Shown: piece after piece, positions 34,781 to 47,322 of the stretch
How positions within the stretch are numbered: the stretch's first letter is position 1
Layout: each line of letters opens with the position of its first letter
From: Roseimarinus sediminis
GTDB taxonomy: Bacteria > Bacteroidota > Bacteroidia > Bacteroidales > Prolixibacteraceae
Direction of reading: 5' to 3'
DNA: 64,000 nt
Assembly (NCBI RefSeq): GCF_050433125.1
Contig: NZ_JBNPXV010000013.1
Coordinates: 62,001-126,000 of the forward strand
The notes under the pieces: generated by a model
Seen by the model: the letters and a program-made list of their open reading frames with translations, nothing else
The model's database searches: none
What the model was told of the DNA's origin: nothing
Program-made: the position numbers and the translations under genes

Positions 34781-35752
34781 ATGAATTCAATAAAAATTTA
34801 TTGTATTGGTATATTTACCATGCTTTTTCTATTTTCATGTAGTAAGGAAATAGTAGAAAACCGAAATTCAGACAACGAGATTTTGCATTTTAGGACAGAA
34901 GTGCAAATGAAGCAAGAACTGAGCGCGGTTTTAAAAATGACAACCGAAGAAAAATCAAATTGGGCATTAACCAATGGCTTTAATTCGTATGGAGTTCAGG
35001 CTGACTTGTTTTATGATAAGATAGACCCGGATAGTTTTAAGTCAGAGGAAGAAATAATTCAATTTGTAAACAAGTCCAAATACCTTGAAATTCGCACAGA
35101 TGACCAGGGTGAGAAATCTGTTGAGATCATTAGTGGCGACAACAGCTTGCGCTATTTCATTAATGATGATAAGTGTTTTACTGTAGCAGATAAAGCCATT
35201 AAAATCATTAATGAAAATACTGTTTATACATGCATTGATAATCTAAAAGAGTTAAAAAGCATTGAGGATATTTCTCAAATTGCAGATAATCCAGCGTATT
35301 TCGTAAAAAGCCCCCAAATGCTATATTTAAAAAGTATTAACAGTAGCTGTACCTGGGATACAGAGCCTGACACCAAAACTGTAGCAGTAGGCAGATATAG
35401 GATATCCATGAATATTTGGGTTACCTATGATAACAATGGAGGTCAAACTAACACAGATTTAGGTTATAAAATCAAATCACAAAAAAGATCAATATTTTGG
35501 TTTGCTTATACTACAAGTATCAAGTATGATATTGACATGGTTTCATTGCATACAAATATTCAAAATCCTCTTAACACTGGAAAGAAGTTGGATGATCAAG
35601 GCACTAAAGTAGCAAGTTCGATTGAGGATAATTTTTATTCTACTTTAGACTTTTACAGTGCATATAACCCTGAAGTGCACTGGAGTTATTATCACAACTC
35701 AGCATCTATAAGAGATGAGGAAGTAGAAGTAACAATGGATTGTGGATTGTAG
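34781..35752 (+). CDS. Secreted lipoprotein of unknown function
   Basis: 323 residues with a lipoprotein signal (IFTMLFLFSCSKE; lipid cysteine at about 20). The first third is charged and helical (QMKQELSAVLKMTTEEK), like DUF4848-type Bacteroidota lipoproteins. The last third is rich in aromatic and polar residues (WFAYTTSIKYDID), ending MDCGL. A pair of cysteines (in SSCTWD and MDCGL) might form a disulphide. I do not recognise the family with confidence. It is the first gene of the insertion, 101 bp before the DUF4249 gene, and may be a separate unit. Confidence 0.75.
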   Translation: MNSIKIYCIGIFTMLFLFSCSKEIVENRNSDNEILHFRTEVQMKQELSAVLKMTTEEKSNWALTNGFNSYGVQADLFYDKIDPDSFKSEEEIIQFVNKSKYLEIRTDDQGEKSVEIISGDNSLRYFINDDKCFTVADKAIKIINENTVYTCIDNLKELKSIEDISQIADNPAYFVKSPQMLYLKSINSSCTWDTEPDTKTVAVGRYRISMNIWVTYDNNGGQTNTDLGYKIKSQKRSIFWFAYTTSIKYDIDMVSLHTNIQNPLNTGKKLDDQGTKVASSIEDNFYSTLDFYSAYNPEVHWSYYHNSASIRDEEVEVTMDCGL

Positions 35753-35853
35753 GTATATTTTAGGAAAGATGGCTGGCGAATTGGCAGTCATCTTTCTTAT
35801 TGTCAAATAAGTAGACAAAGGCACGAATGTGTTTGGTTTATAAAATAACAACA

Positions 35854-36750
35854 ATGCGTATATTGCGATATTTAAATATTCTTTGTTGTATATTAATTGC
35901 GACATCTTGTAGGGAAACCATACCAGAAACATATTCTGATTTTAAATCCCTTCCAGTAGTAAATGCAATTTTAATTGAAGGTGACACCTTGAGTATCAAT
36001 ATTTCTCTGGCTGATCAGCTGGGTGACAAGTCCCTGGAATACATTGAAAATGCCTCTGTTGAGTTGTTTATCAATGACCAGTTTGTTGAAGACCTCAGTT
36101 ATTCAGATGAAGGCAATTACATTTCAACCACTTTAATAAAATCAGGAGATAAGTACAGGTGTGAAGTACTGGTTCCGGGATATGATACTGTTTATTGTGA
36201 ACAAATAGTTCCTGACAAACCCAAAATAGTAGAAATAATCCACATTAATGTGGCAGGAAAGGATGAAGAAGATATTAGCTTTCCTGCGATAAAATTAAGT
36301 TTTGAAAATAAAGTTTTGTCAAGGTCGTATTATGAAGTTGAGATTTTTCACCTGGATAATTATAGAAATGAAAAAACAAAAGCCAACCTTAAAACCATAA
36401 CAGATCCTGTTCTATTAAATGAGGGAATACCTCTTGCTTTATTTAGTAATGAACTAATTAAAGATTCAATTTATACCTTACACCTAAACTATTGGACAAA
36501 TACTTACTCTGGTTCAAAAACCAACATATACCCTTTTGTAGTTGAATTTCGTCAGGTTAGCGAAGATTATTATCGTTATCTCAAGCAATTGTACTTGTAT
36601 GAAAACGGGCTTTGGGCAGATGGTATTCTCACCAGCATGACTAACAATAATATTTACTCAAATGTTGAAAATGGTTATGGCATTTTTGCAGCCTGTGCTG
36701 TGGCGGTTTCAGATACCATAACTCCAAACCTTGACGACTATTATGAGTAG
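35854..36750 (+). CDS. DUF4249 lipoprotein, intact partner of the next TonB receptor
   Basis: About 298 residues. The ATG at 35854 gives a lipoprotein signal (ILCCILIATSCRET). The C-terminus shows the DUF4249 hallmark IYSNVENGYGIFAA. These lipoproteins are commonly encoded just upstream of TonB-dependent receptors, and this one overlaps the receptor start by 8 bp (ATGAGTAG), so the two are translationally coupled. A surface-exposed, ligand-capturing role like SusD is plausible but not established. Confidence 0.88.
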   Translation: MRILRYLNILCCILIATSCRETIPETYSDFKSLPVVNAILIEGDTLSINISLADQLGDKSLEYIENASVELFINDQFVEDLSYSDEGNYISTTLIKSGDKYRCEVLVPGYDTVYCEQIVPDKPKIVEIIHINVAGKDEEDISFPAIKLSFENKVLSRSYYEVEIFHLDNYRNEKTKANLKTITDPVLLNEGIPLALFSNELIKDSIYTLHLNYWTNTYSGSKTNIYPFVVEFRQVSEDYYRYLKQLYLYENGLWADGILTSMTNNNIYSNVENGYGIFAACAVAVSDTITPNLDDYYE

Positions 36751-39070
36751 TAAACAAGCACTTTCATTATTCCTATTGCTTCTGTCATCTTATTGCTATG
36801 CTCAACAAAGAGTAGTGGGTTTAGTGAAAGATGCCGACAATGGCGAACTATTAATTGGTGCTACTGTATTTTCAGAAGCTTCTCAGACAGTAACTGCAAC
36901 CAATGCAAATGGATATTTCTCTATCCTGTGCAATGGCGACTCTTTATCGGTTTCTTTTGTTGGTTATCAAACACAGCGTGTAAAGTGCGTTGGCGAACGC
37001 ATATTGAATATTCACTTAAAACCGGGGCAGTCAATTGATGAAATCAGTGTAATTGCTCAAAGCGTTAACAAATTCAACAGCCATCGTCTAAGTGTAAAAG
37101 AAATAAAACTAATCCCTGCTCTGGGAGGTACACCAGATTTGCTTAAAACCTTACAATTACTACCCGGGATTCAATCGCAGGCCGAAGGAACAAGTCACAT
37201 GAATGTTCGTGGTGGAAATCCGGGTGAAAACCTCTATCTGTTAGATGATGTACCCTTGATATACATAAACCACCTGGGCGGATTTATGTCGGTTTTTAAT
37301 CCCGATATGATCAACAACATTGAAGTATACAAAGGTGGTTTCCCTGCAAAATATGGGGGAAAGCTGAGTTCTATTGTGGCCATTAACCAGAAGGAAGGCA
37401 ATATAAACGATTGGAAAGGCAGCTTGGGGCTTGGGATAAGTGATGCATCGTTTAGTATAGAAGGTCCCTTGATGGATAAAAAAGCCAGCTTGATCGTTAC
37501 TGGCCGCAAAACACTGATCGATTATCCTATGATGTTATTGAGTATGCTGGTCGATCAGGATTTCGTTATTTATTATGGTTTTCACGATATCAATGCAAAG
37601 TTCTCTTATCGGCCCAATAGTAAAAACAGCTACCATATAAACTTATACCAGGGAGATGATTACCTCAACTATCAGTCCGATTTTAAAAGTCGCAAAACGG
37701 AGTTTGCTAAGATTAAGAATAGTTGGGGAAATTGGATGCTGTCGGGGCGTTGGAGCAGGGTGCTAAATCCTCGTTTGTTTGTTAATAATATTCTATCTAC
37801 TACTAATTACCGCTTAAAGGTTGTCCGTAAATTCACAACAAATTCGCAACAAAATCCGACAAATTACAGAAGCCGTTATTTGTCGAGAGTAAATAATCTT
37901 TCATTTCGCAGCGACTGGCAGTACAAGGTTAATATAGATTACTCAATCTATTTTGGAGGAATGTCTTCTCTCGTAAAACACGTACCTAATAAAATTGAAA
38001 CCTCTGATTATGAGCAGGAATATTTTGAAAAAATAAGGTCGTTTGAGAATGTGTTTTACTTGAGCAATCAATACTGTTTGTGGAATCTGTTTGATTTAGA
38101 TCTGGGCTTTCGTTTTGTCAATTACATGAACCATGGTTTTTCAAAAACAGTGTTGGAACCTCGGATTAATATTGATTTCACTCCTCACCCCACTCAGTCA
38201 ATCAATTTTAATTATCAGATTATTAATCAATTCTCACACCTATTGTTGACAAGTGGAGCCATATTGAATAACGAAATTTGGGTGCCCGCTGATGAGAAAT
38301 TGGAACCTTCACAATCCAGACAATATTCCCTTGGGTGGAAAAGCAGTATCAAAAATGACGAATATATTGCTGAGTTGAATGTGTATTATAAGTATTTAAA
38401 CCATCTGGCAACTTATAAGGAAGGATATTCCAACTTGCTTGGTGACGGGGGCTGGAGGAATAAAATTGAAACAGAAGGAAGCGGCAAGTCTAAGGGACTT
38501 GAGTTATTAATTAAGAAAAACAAAGGAACATGGACCGGTTTCATTGCATATACCTATTCAAAAACTACCCGCAGGTTTGAAAAAATAAACAAGGGACAGG
38601 AATTTATATTTACATATGACCGCCCCCATTCCGCTTCAATAAACTTAAGTCGAAAGCTTTCTGATAAATGTACGGCAAGTTTTACATGGGTGTATCAAAC
38701 AGGATTACCATATACTCCTGTAATTGGACGTCAAAATACCTTTAATCTAATAAATGCCTATAATCGCAAAGACATATATAATGAGGCCCTAATTTATGGA
38801 AAGAGAAATAGCAGTCGTATGCAAGATTATCATCGCCTGGATATTGGCTTGAATTACAAATTAATCACAAAAAAGGGAAGAAATGCAGACTTGAACCTAT
38901 CAGTTTACAATGCATACAATCGGCATAATGCAACAGCCTATTATTATTCTGGTTTAGAAGAGGAGCCGGGGACTATTGATTCTAAAGGAGAGTATCATCC
39001 TTTTAAGAAATACAAAGTAAGTTTTTTCCCGCTAATTCCAACTGTTTCCTATAAAGTGTATTTCGATTAG
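36743..39070 (+). CDS. TonB-dependent receptor paired with DUF4249 protein
   Basis: 775 residues from the ATG at 36743. A signal peptide (LSLFLLLLSSYCYAQ) leads into a carboxypeptidase-regulatory-like domain (about 22-95). The plug contains MNVRGGNPGENLYLLDDVPL, YINHLGGFMSVFNPDM and YKGGFPAKYGGKLSS, and a full beta-barrel ends in a Phe-Asp (VYFD). The HLGGF and GGFPAKYGG segments are shared with the truncated receptor at 40284, so they are paralogues of one receptor subfamily. The substrate is unknown. Confidence 0.9.
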   Translation: MSSKQALSLFLLLLSSYCYAQQRVVGLVKDADNGELLIGATVFSEASQTVTATNANGYFSILCNGDSLSVSFVGYQTQRVKCVGERILNIHLKPGQSIDEISVIAQSVNKFNSHRLSVKEIKLIPALGGTPDLLKTLQLLPGIQSQAEGTSHMNVRGGNPGENLYLLDDVPLIYINHLGGFMSVFNPDMINNIEVYKGGFPAKYGGKLSSIVAINQKEGNINDWKGSLGLGISDASFSIEGPLMDKKASLIVTGRKTLIDYPMMLLSMLVDQDFVIYYGFHDINAKFSYRPNSKNSYHINLYQGDDYLNYQSDFKSRKTEFAKIKNSWGNWMLSGRWSRVLNPRLFVNNILSTTNYRLKVVRKFTTNSQQNPTNYRSRYLSRVNNLSFRSDWQYKVNIDYSIYFGGMSSLVKHVPNKIETSDYEQEYFEKIRSFENVFYLSNQYCLWNLFDLDLGFRFVNYMNHGFSKTVLEPRINIDFTPHPTQSINFNYQIINQFSHLLLTSGAILNNEIWVPADEKLEPSQSRQYSLGWKSSIKNDEYIAELNVYYKYLNHLATYKEGYSNLLGDGGWRNKIETEGSGKSKGLELLIKKNKGTWTGFIAYTYSKTTRRFEKINKGQEFIFTYDRPHSASINLSRKLSDKCTASFTWVYQTGLPYTPVIGRQNTFNLINAYNRKDIYNEALIYGKRNSSRMQDYHRLDIGLNYKLITKKGRNADLNLSVYNAYNRHNATAYYYSGLEEEPGTIDSKGEYHPFKKYKVSFFPLIPTVSYKVYFD

Positions 39071-39323
39071 AACAAAGTTTAAATCAATAAATATCAACCA
39101 CTTACTTTTTAATTGAAATCAATATTGTGTGCAAATCCTCCTATATTGAGGAGTGCACAAACAGGATTGAATAATTAACCTCAACCTTCCTGCCGTCGTA
39201 ATGCCATAACTTATGGGGCGTAGGAGGGAACCCTGACCTTTAATGGGGTTATCTTTTCTATTGTTTCGGAATAAAAACAATTGGCTATATTTCGGTTGAG
39301 GTAGAACCGTATTTCAAGTTAAT
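39071..39323. other. Gap between the two DUF4249/receptor pairs
   Basis: No gene. An interrupted hairpin at about 39126-39160 pairs TGTGC with GCACA and CCTC with GAGG; no T-run follows. The remaining sequence is A/T-rich, with a GC-richer stretch at 39190-39250 of unknown nature. Confidence 0.45.
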
Positions 39324-40294
39324 ATGAAGGTTATTATAGCAATTCTTTTATTGTTTTTCTCCTTATCCTGTGTGCAAGAGGTTGATTTAAGCATTCAGGA
39401 TGGAGCTAGTCGACCGGTAATGAATTGTATTTTTAATCCCGATAGCTCATTCAGTGTGTTTTTAACAGAAAGCAATTCTGAAGAATACCTGGATGATGCG
39501 GAGGTTAAACTTTACAAGGACGATTCGCTGCTGGAAATACTGGAGTATTCTAATAATTGTTTTAGCGGAGAAACCAGTCCCCAATTATCCCATGCATACA
39601 CTTTAGAAGTGGAAACAAAGCAATATGGGACTGTGAAATCGACTGACCGCTTACCCAATAAGGCTATTAAAATAGAATCGATGGTACAAACTGACAGTTC
39701 CATTTTTTTTCCATACAAAATAATGCCCCTTATGCAACCATTGAAATTTCGTTTAAAGATGAGCCCATTGTCAATAATTATTACGAGTTGTCAATAATTC
39801 GAAAAATTGATACAGTAGATATTGAGATAATAACAGATCCAGTGTTCTTTTTGATTTTTCCTTCAGAAGAAGATTTCAAAATTGATTTACAACATGAACA
39901 ACTTATGCTCTTTAGTCAGGATGAATCAATAGTAACTGAAGGTTTAGACCGGCAGGTTGATTTGCTTGTTGGTTATTCCTCTTTGTTTATTAATGACAGG
40001 TTATTTGATGGCGAAGAGAAAAGCTTATCGATTCAGTACATCCCATATTACCACATGAATTCATATTGTAAAGTGGATAAACGAAAATTTATTGTTCAGT
40101 TGAGATCAATTAGCGAAAATTACTATTTGTACAGGAAAAGCGAAGTTGTATATAAGAAGTATAAACGACAGGAAGCCCTCTGGAAAGATGCTGACAGTTA
40201 TGGTCAAATTTTCTCTAATGTAGAAAATGGATTTGGACTTTTTGCTGCTTATGTGGCATCATTCGATTCACTAATAGTAAGTAATGGGCAATAG
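39324..40294 (+). pseudogene. Frameshifted DUF4249 lipoprotein gene
   Basis: The first part (39324-39797) has a lipoprotein signal (LLLFFSLSCVQEV) and reads well to about 39717, then turns to junk (IMPLMQPLKF). The second frame reads NNAPYATIEISFKDEPIVNN across the same bases and continues to IFSNVENGFGLFAAY, the DUF4249 ending. The switch falls within a T8 run (39703-39710) and an A4 run (39717-39720). One inserted base there would restore a single protein of about 320 residues. The 11-bp overlap with the next receptor mirrors the intact pair. It could be true decay, slippage-based switching, or a sequencing error. Confidence 0.85.
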
Positions 40295-41798
40295 TATTTT
40301 ACATATAAAGTGGAATTTGGTTTTTTGCCTTTTGCTGGTTAATTTTTTTAGTTGGGCACAAAACAAGGTACACATTAATGGATTGATTGCAGATGCTGTT
40401 ACAGGCGAAGTGCTTATCAATGCAAGTATCTACAATAAAACATCAAAAACAGCTTGCTTAAGCAATGCTTTTGGATATTATAATTTATCGGTTGAAAAAG
40501 GCGTGCCTGTAGAGATCGTTATTTCATATATGGGATATTCAGAACAACAGGTTTTTTCTTCATTTAAATCTGATACCTCGATCAATTTTCATCTTTCTCC
40601 AGACAACCATCAACTTGAAGAAGTTAAAGTACACGCCAATAAAGTAAACAATCGAGAGCTTGGCATTATGCGAATGACAAATACGCAGATCAATTCGGTT
40701 CCCGCTTTGGGTGGCGAAGGTGATGTACTGAAAGCTTATCAAAGTATGCCGGGTATTGCTGTGGGAGCCGAAGGGCGAAGTGATATCTATGTTCGTGGCG
40801 GCGGGCATGATCAAAATTTATTTATTCTTGATGATATTCCACTGTATTACATCAACCATTTAGGTGGATTTGTATCAGTTTTTAATTCCGATGTTATTAA
40901 AGATTCAAAAATTATTAAGGGAGGCTTTCCTGCCAAGTATGGAAACCGATTATCTTCTGTAATAGATATTCGAATGAAAGATGGTAATAGTAAATCGTTC
41001 CATGGTAGTGCCAGTATTGGACTAATTAGTTCAAAAATAGCTCTTGAGGGGCCAATAAAAGACGGATCGACCACTTTTATGATTTCTGCAAGACGCTTAA
41101 TGTGGGATGTTTTTGTGATGAAACCTTTATCAGCAATCCTGAATTCAGGTGATTTAATTACAGGCTATACCTTTTACGATATTAATGCAAAAGTCAAACA
41201 TAAGTTGTCGGACAAAGATTATTTGTATTTTAGTTTCTACAATGGTGACGACATAACATCAAACATTTTTAATATTGATGAAACTTCAAAACAGCTAACC
41301 CAGCAAAAATGGGGGAATTTCTTAACTGCACTACGCCATAATCGTATTTACAGTAAAAAGTTATTTTCAAATTCAACAATTTCATATACTAAATTCAGGT
41401 ATTTGTCCGATTCAAGATATAGCGATTCTTCTGAAGAAACAGAACATTCTTACCAATCGTCATTGTCATCAAGTATTAACGATTTAATGGTAAAAACAAA
41501 CTTTGAATATTTCAAAAACAACCATTACAAGTTAGATTTCGGAGGTGGTTTTACTATTCATAATTTTCAACCAGGCAAGCAAACCGTTGAAGAAATCTCA
41601 GAAGCATCTAAAATTGATACCACATTGAATCAATCTATTCTACATTCGTATGAGCGTTTTTTATACTTCGAAAACCAGATTAAATTAGGCTCAAAAATTA
41701 ACATGAACCTTGGGCTTAGAGCAACAAACTATTCCATTCAACAAAAGTCTTTTAATTCTTTAGAACCTCGTTTTATATTCGATTATTCCTTCACTTAG
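40284..41798 (+). pseudogene. TonB-dependent receptor truncated at the insertion border
   Basis: 504 residues. Signal peptide (NLVFCLLLVNFFSWAQ), regulatory-like domain, and plug with GEGDVLKAYQSMPGIAVG and YINHLGGFVSVFN are intact, as is the first part of the barrel. It stops right after SLEPRFIFDYSFT. The paralogue at 36743 continues for roughly 300 more residues past the matching LEPRINIDF. The stop lies 8 bp before the right-hand 252-bp repeat, so the insertion border cut the gene. Without the end of the barrel and the C-terminal aromatic it should not assemble. Confidence 0.88.
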
Positions 41799-41890
41799 CT
41801 ATACCTGGAAGTGGTAGTTAGTAGGTCCACCCTTAATACCTTTGCTTCCATCGCGGTGAATAGATCCCCGGTTTTTTATCAAAATTTAAA

Positions 41891-41918
41891 AGCCCCGCCT
41901 GATTCTTCAAGCGGGACT
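41891..41918 (-). terminator. gcvP terminator
   Basis: Minus-strand stem AGTCCCGC / GCGGGGCT (one G-T pair) with a 12-nt loop and a following T-run, 38 bp past the gcvP stop. Confidence 0.8.
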
Positions 41919-41955
41919 TTCTATTTCCTAATGACTTTTTCCTATTGATTTTTTC

Positions 41956-44823
<2,868 letters not shown>

Positions 44824-44939
44824 GGCTGAATTATTTAAATGTACACTTTGTGAACAAAGATAGATGAAAAAAACAGGTCAAAAGTATGACATAAATTTCG
44901 ATTCATCTAAATAGTTAAGAAGCGCTTGTCTGTGTTGTT

Positions 44940-45578
44940 TTATTGCAGAAACGGATTCATGGCTCTTTCTTCGCCAATGGTGGTCGAAGGCCCGTGACCG
45001 GGATAAACAACAACCTGATCGGGCAAACTCATCAGTTTCGTTTTTATTCCGTCGATAAGGCTTTGATAATCGCCCCGGGGAAGATCGGTGCGGCCAATGC
45101 TGCCTTTAAACAAAACGTCGCCGGCAAAAAGCACCTGATGGTCTTCGTCGTACAAACAAATACTGCCCGGAGAATGACCCGGTACATGGATGGCGCGGAA
45201 GTTAATACTTCCGAAACGGATGTACCCATCGGCTTCGATTACCACATCGGCCGGACGGATGGCCTGAATTTCCATGCCAAACATGGCTCCCTGCGAAGGT
45301 GCCGAATCGACCAGAAATGCATCTCCGGCATGGGCTTCCCATTGAAGCCCGTAACTTTCGCGACACTTCTGAACCCCTAAAATGTGATCGAAGTGACAAT
45401 GTGTATTGATCAGTTTGACCGGTTTCAATTTTTGATTGCTGATGTACTGGTCAAGGTTTGTGAACTCCTTTTCGGTAAAACAGCCGGCATCGATGATGGC
45501 ACAATCGCCGCTTTCGTCGTAGACCACATAGGTATTTTCCTGAACCGGATTAAAAACAAAGGCATGAACTTGTATCAT
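44940..45578 (-). CDS. MBL-fold metallo-hydrolase, glyoxalase II-like
   Basis: 212 residues with the two-metal motif THCHFDHILG (about 58-67), then VPGHSPGSICLY, FAGDVLF and VVYPGHGPST. It belongs to the glyoxalase II/persulfide-dioxygenase-like branch, which usually cleaves thioesters. The exact substrate is not known. It ends the run pcm then MBL on the minus strand, 18 bp after pcm. Confidence 0.88.
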   Translation of the reverse strand: MIQVHAFVFNPVQENTYVVYDESGDCAIIDAGCFTEKEFTNLDQYISNQKLKPVKLINTHCHFDHILGVQKCRESYGLQWEAHAGDAFLVDSAPSQGAMFGMEIQAIRPADVVIEADGYIRFGSINFRAIHVPGHSPGSICLYDEDHQVLFAGDVLFKGSIGRTDLPRGDYQSLIDGIKTKLMSLPDQVVVYPGHGPSTTIGEERAMNPFLQ

Positions 45579-45596
45579 TTTTATTTATTTACTGGT

Positions 45597-46241
45597 TTAT
45601 GTTGTACCCTTTAACAAGGGAACAAAGCTAAAGTTTCCGTAGCGTTCTTCTTCAAAGCTGTTTTCACCGGTGCGTGTCAGCACCATCATAACCTGATGAT
45701 CGGACTGATTGACAGGAATCACCAAACGTGCACCTATTTTTAACTGTTGCTTAAGGTCTTCGGGGATAAAGGGCGCCCCTGCCGTTACAATGATCCCGTC
45801 GAAAGGGCCGTAGGTTGGCAGGCCCTTGTATCCATCGCCAAAAAAGAAAACCGGATGATAGCCCATCGATGGAAGCAATTGCTGCACCTTTACATACAAT
45901 TCACGCTGCCTTTCGATGGTGAACACCCTCGCTCCCAGTTCGAGTAAAACAGCCGCCTGATAACCAGAGCCTGTACCTACTTCAAGTACTTTGTCGGCAG
46001 GCTTAATGTTAAGTAGTTGTGTTTGATAAGCAACGGTGTAGGGTTGTGAGATGGTTTGTCCGGCACCAATGGGAAAAGCCTGATCCTTGTAGGCAAATTT
46101 CACAAAACCGCTTTCCATAAACAGGTGACGGGGTATTTTACCAATGGCTTCAAGTACCGGTTCGTTGGTTATCCCTTTCTGGCGAATGGCTTCAACCAGA
46201 CGCCGTCGCATTCCCTGATGTTGTAATGTATCGTTCAGCAT
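45597..46241 (-). CDS. pcm: Protein-L-isoaspartate O-methyltransferase
   Basis: Repairs isoaspartyl residues in aged proteins using SAM. 214 residues with the SAM loop VLEVGTGSGYQAAVL, the post-loop ERQREL, and GAPFIPEDLKQQLKIGARLVIPV. The N-terminal MRRRLVEAIRQKGI is typical. Confidence 0.94.
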   Translation of the reverse strand: MLNDTLQHQGMRRRLVEAIRQKGITNEPVLEAIGKIPRHLFMESGFVKFAYKDQAFPIGAGQTISQPYTVAYQTQLLNIKPADKVLEVGTGSGYQAAVLLELGARVFTIERQRELYVKVQQLLPSMGYHPVFFFGDGYKGLPTYGPFDGIIVTAGAPFIPEDLKQQLKIGARLVIPVNQSDHQVMMVLTRTGENSFEEERYGNFSFVPLLKGTT

Positions 46242-46371
46242 ATCTTTTTAAGCCTGAGTTCAAAAATAAGCCATCTGTTTTAATAAGCGAACAAGTTCTG
46301 TGGAAAAAGCTTTTTAGTAAAAAAAATACCCATTCAGTGGTAAATGCAATATTTTTTACGAATTTGTAAGC

Positions 46372-47214
46372 ATGATTCGATGTTTAATAGTTGGACAACA
46401 GGAAGATATTGACCGTTATCTCCCCATTGTATCGGGCATTTCTTACTTTAGCAAAGTAAACTCCCTGCTGCTTACTGACAGCGTTCCTGATAATTACCGG
46501 CAGGTGCTTGTGGCGAACGACGCCCTGATGCTGATAAGCGCAGTGAGCGATGTTGACTGGCTCATCCTCCCCATTAAACTGCAATGCAAGGTATTGCTCT
46601 GCGACCAGCCCCATCTTTCGCTTACTGATTTAAGCAAGCTGTTTCAATTGCACACCGAGTCGCGAAACATAATGTACCTCCAAATTAATGAGCTGCACCA
46701 TCCGCTGATTGAAGATTTTATCGAAACCACGGGCCATCATCTCTTATTCAGATATACACGCAGCATTAACAGTAAAAAAGACGTTCGCAGTGCACTGGTG
46801 AATGCCTTGAGCCTGCTCACCCTGATGTCGCCCCTGCAGGTGAAAAAAATCGATATCAGTTCGATCTCGCCCGATAAAAAAGGACGGCCTGCATACAAAA
46901 TACGACTTAAGATGTACGACAGTTCACTGGCATACATCGTGCTAAAACTTAACGCTCAATCCGAACACAGTATTATTATTGAATCGAAAAACGGAAATTT
47001 CACTTTTAACTTTACTCAGAACTACATTGAAAACATTCATGGAACCCGTTTCGAAGGAGAAAAAACCAACGATTCACAACTCATTTCAAAAGCCATCAAC
47101 AGTTTTGCACTTTGTATTATTATGAACGAGCACCCACGCTTCACTTTCTTTCACTATAGCCTTGTATTTCAACTTTTGAATAAATTTGAGAACATTTTAC
47201 TTCAGAGTATCTGA
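46372..47214 (+). CDS. Unrecognised protein before the sugar transferase, possible degenerate Rossmann fold
   Basis: 280 residues, soluble. The start MIRCLIVGQQEDIDRYLPIV looks like the first strand and helix of a Gfo/Idh-type Rossmann domain, and residues 115-270 could be the beta-sheet half. The NAD-binding Gly-x-Gly-x-x-Gly is missing (GQQED), so if related it has probably lost catalysis. It lies 108 bp before the sugar-transferase gene. A role in polysaccharide synthesis or its control is inferred from position only. Confidence 0.6.
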   Translation: MIRCLIVGQQEDIDRYLPIVSGISYFSKVNSLLLTDSVPDNYRQVLVANDALMLISAVSDVDWLILPIKLQCKVLLCDQPHLSLTDLSKLFQLHTESRNIMYLQINELHHPLIEDFIETTGHHLLFRYTRSINSKKDVRSALVNALSLLTLMSPLQVKKIDISSISPDKKGRPAYKIRLKMYDSSLAYIVLKLNAQSEHSIIIESKNGNFTFNFTQNYIENIHGTRFEGEKTNDSQLISKAINSFALCIIMNEHPRFTFFHYSLVFQLLNKFENILLQSI

Positions 47215-47231
47215 AAAGATCAAAAAAAAAG

Positions 47232-47239
47232 TAGTTTTG
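47232..47239 (+). promoter_or_regulatory. -7 promoter box before the sugar transferase
   Basis: TAGTTTTG matches TAnnTTTG, 84 bp before the chosen start codon. The -33 element is not evident. Confidence 0.45.
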
Positions 47240-47322
47240 CGCACAATATAATTCAGGGGGACTCGTTTTCAATACTGCAATAGTATCAACCCGTTAATCA
47301 ATTGACCAGTAATTTAACCTGC

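Larger units (their letters stand above)
34009..41806. other. AT-rich inserted segment between the two 252-bp repeats
   Basis: 7798 bp unique to this place: a non-coding lead, a lipoprotein gene, and two DUF4249/TonB-receptor pairs. Base composition is visibly AT-richer than both flanks. Removing one repeat and this segment would restore a simple convergent receptor/gcvP arrangement. No recombinase, transposase, tRNA or terminal inverted repeats are visible, so the means of entry is unknown. Confidence 0.8.

Noticed and set aside
39788..40294. A separate 168-codon gene starting at TTG 39788.
   Set aside because: It is the second half of the frameshifted DUF4249 gene; sense sequence continues upstream of the TTG in the same frame to about 39720.
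44824..44939. Glycine riboswitch upstream of gcvP.
   Set aside because: The 116-bp leader is A/T-rich and lacks the conserved tandem aptamer features.
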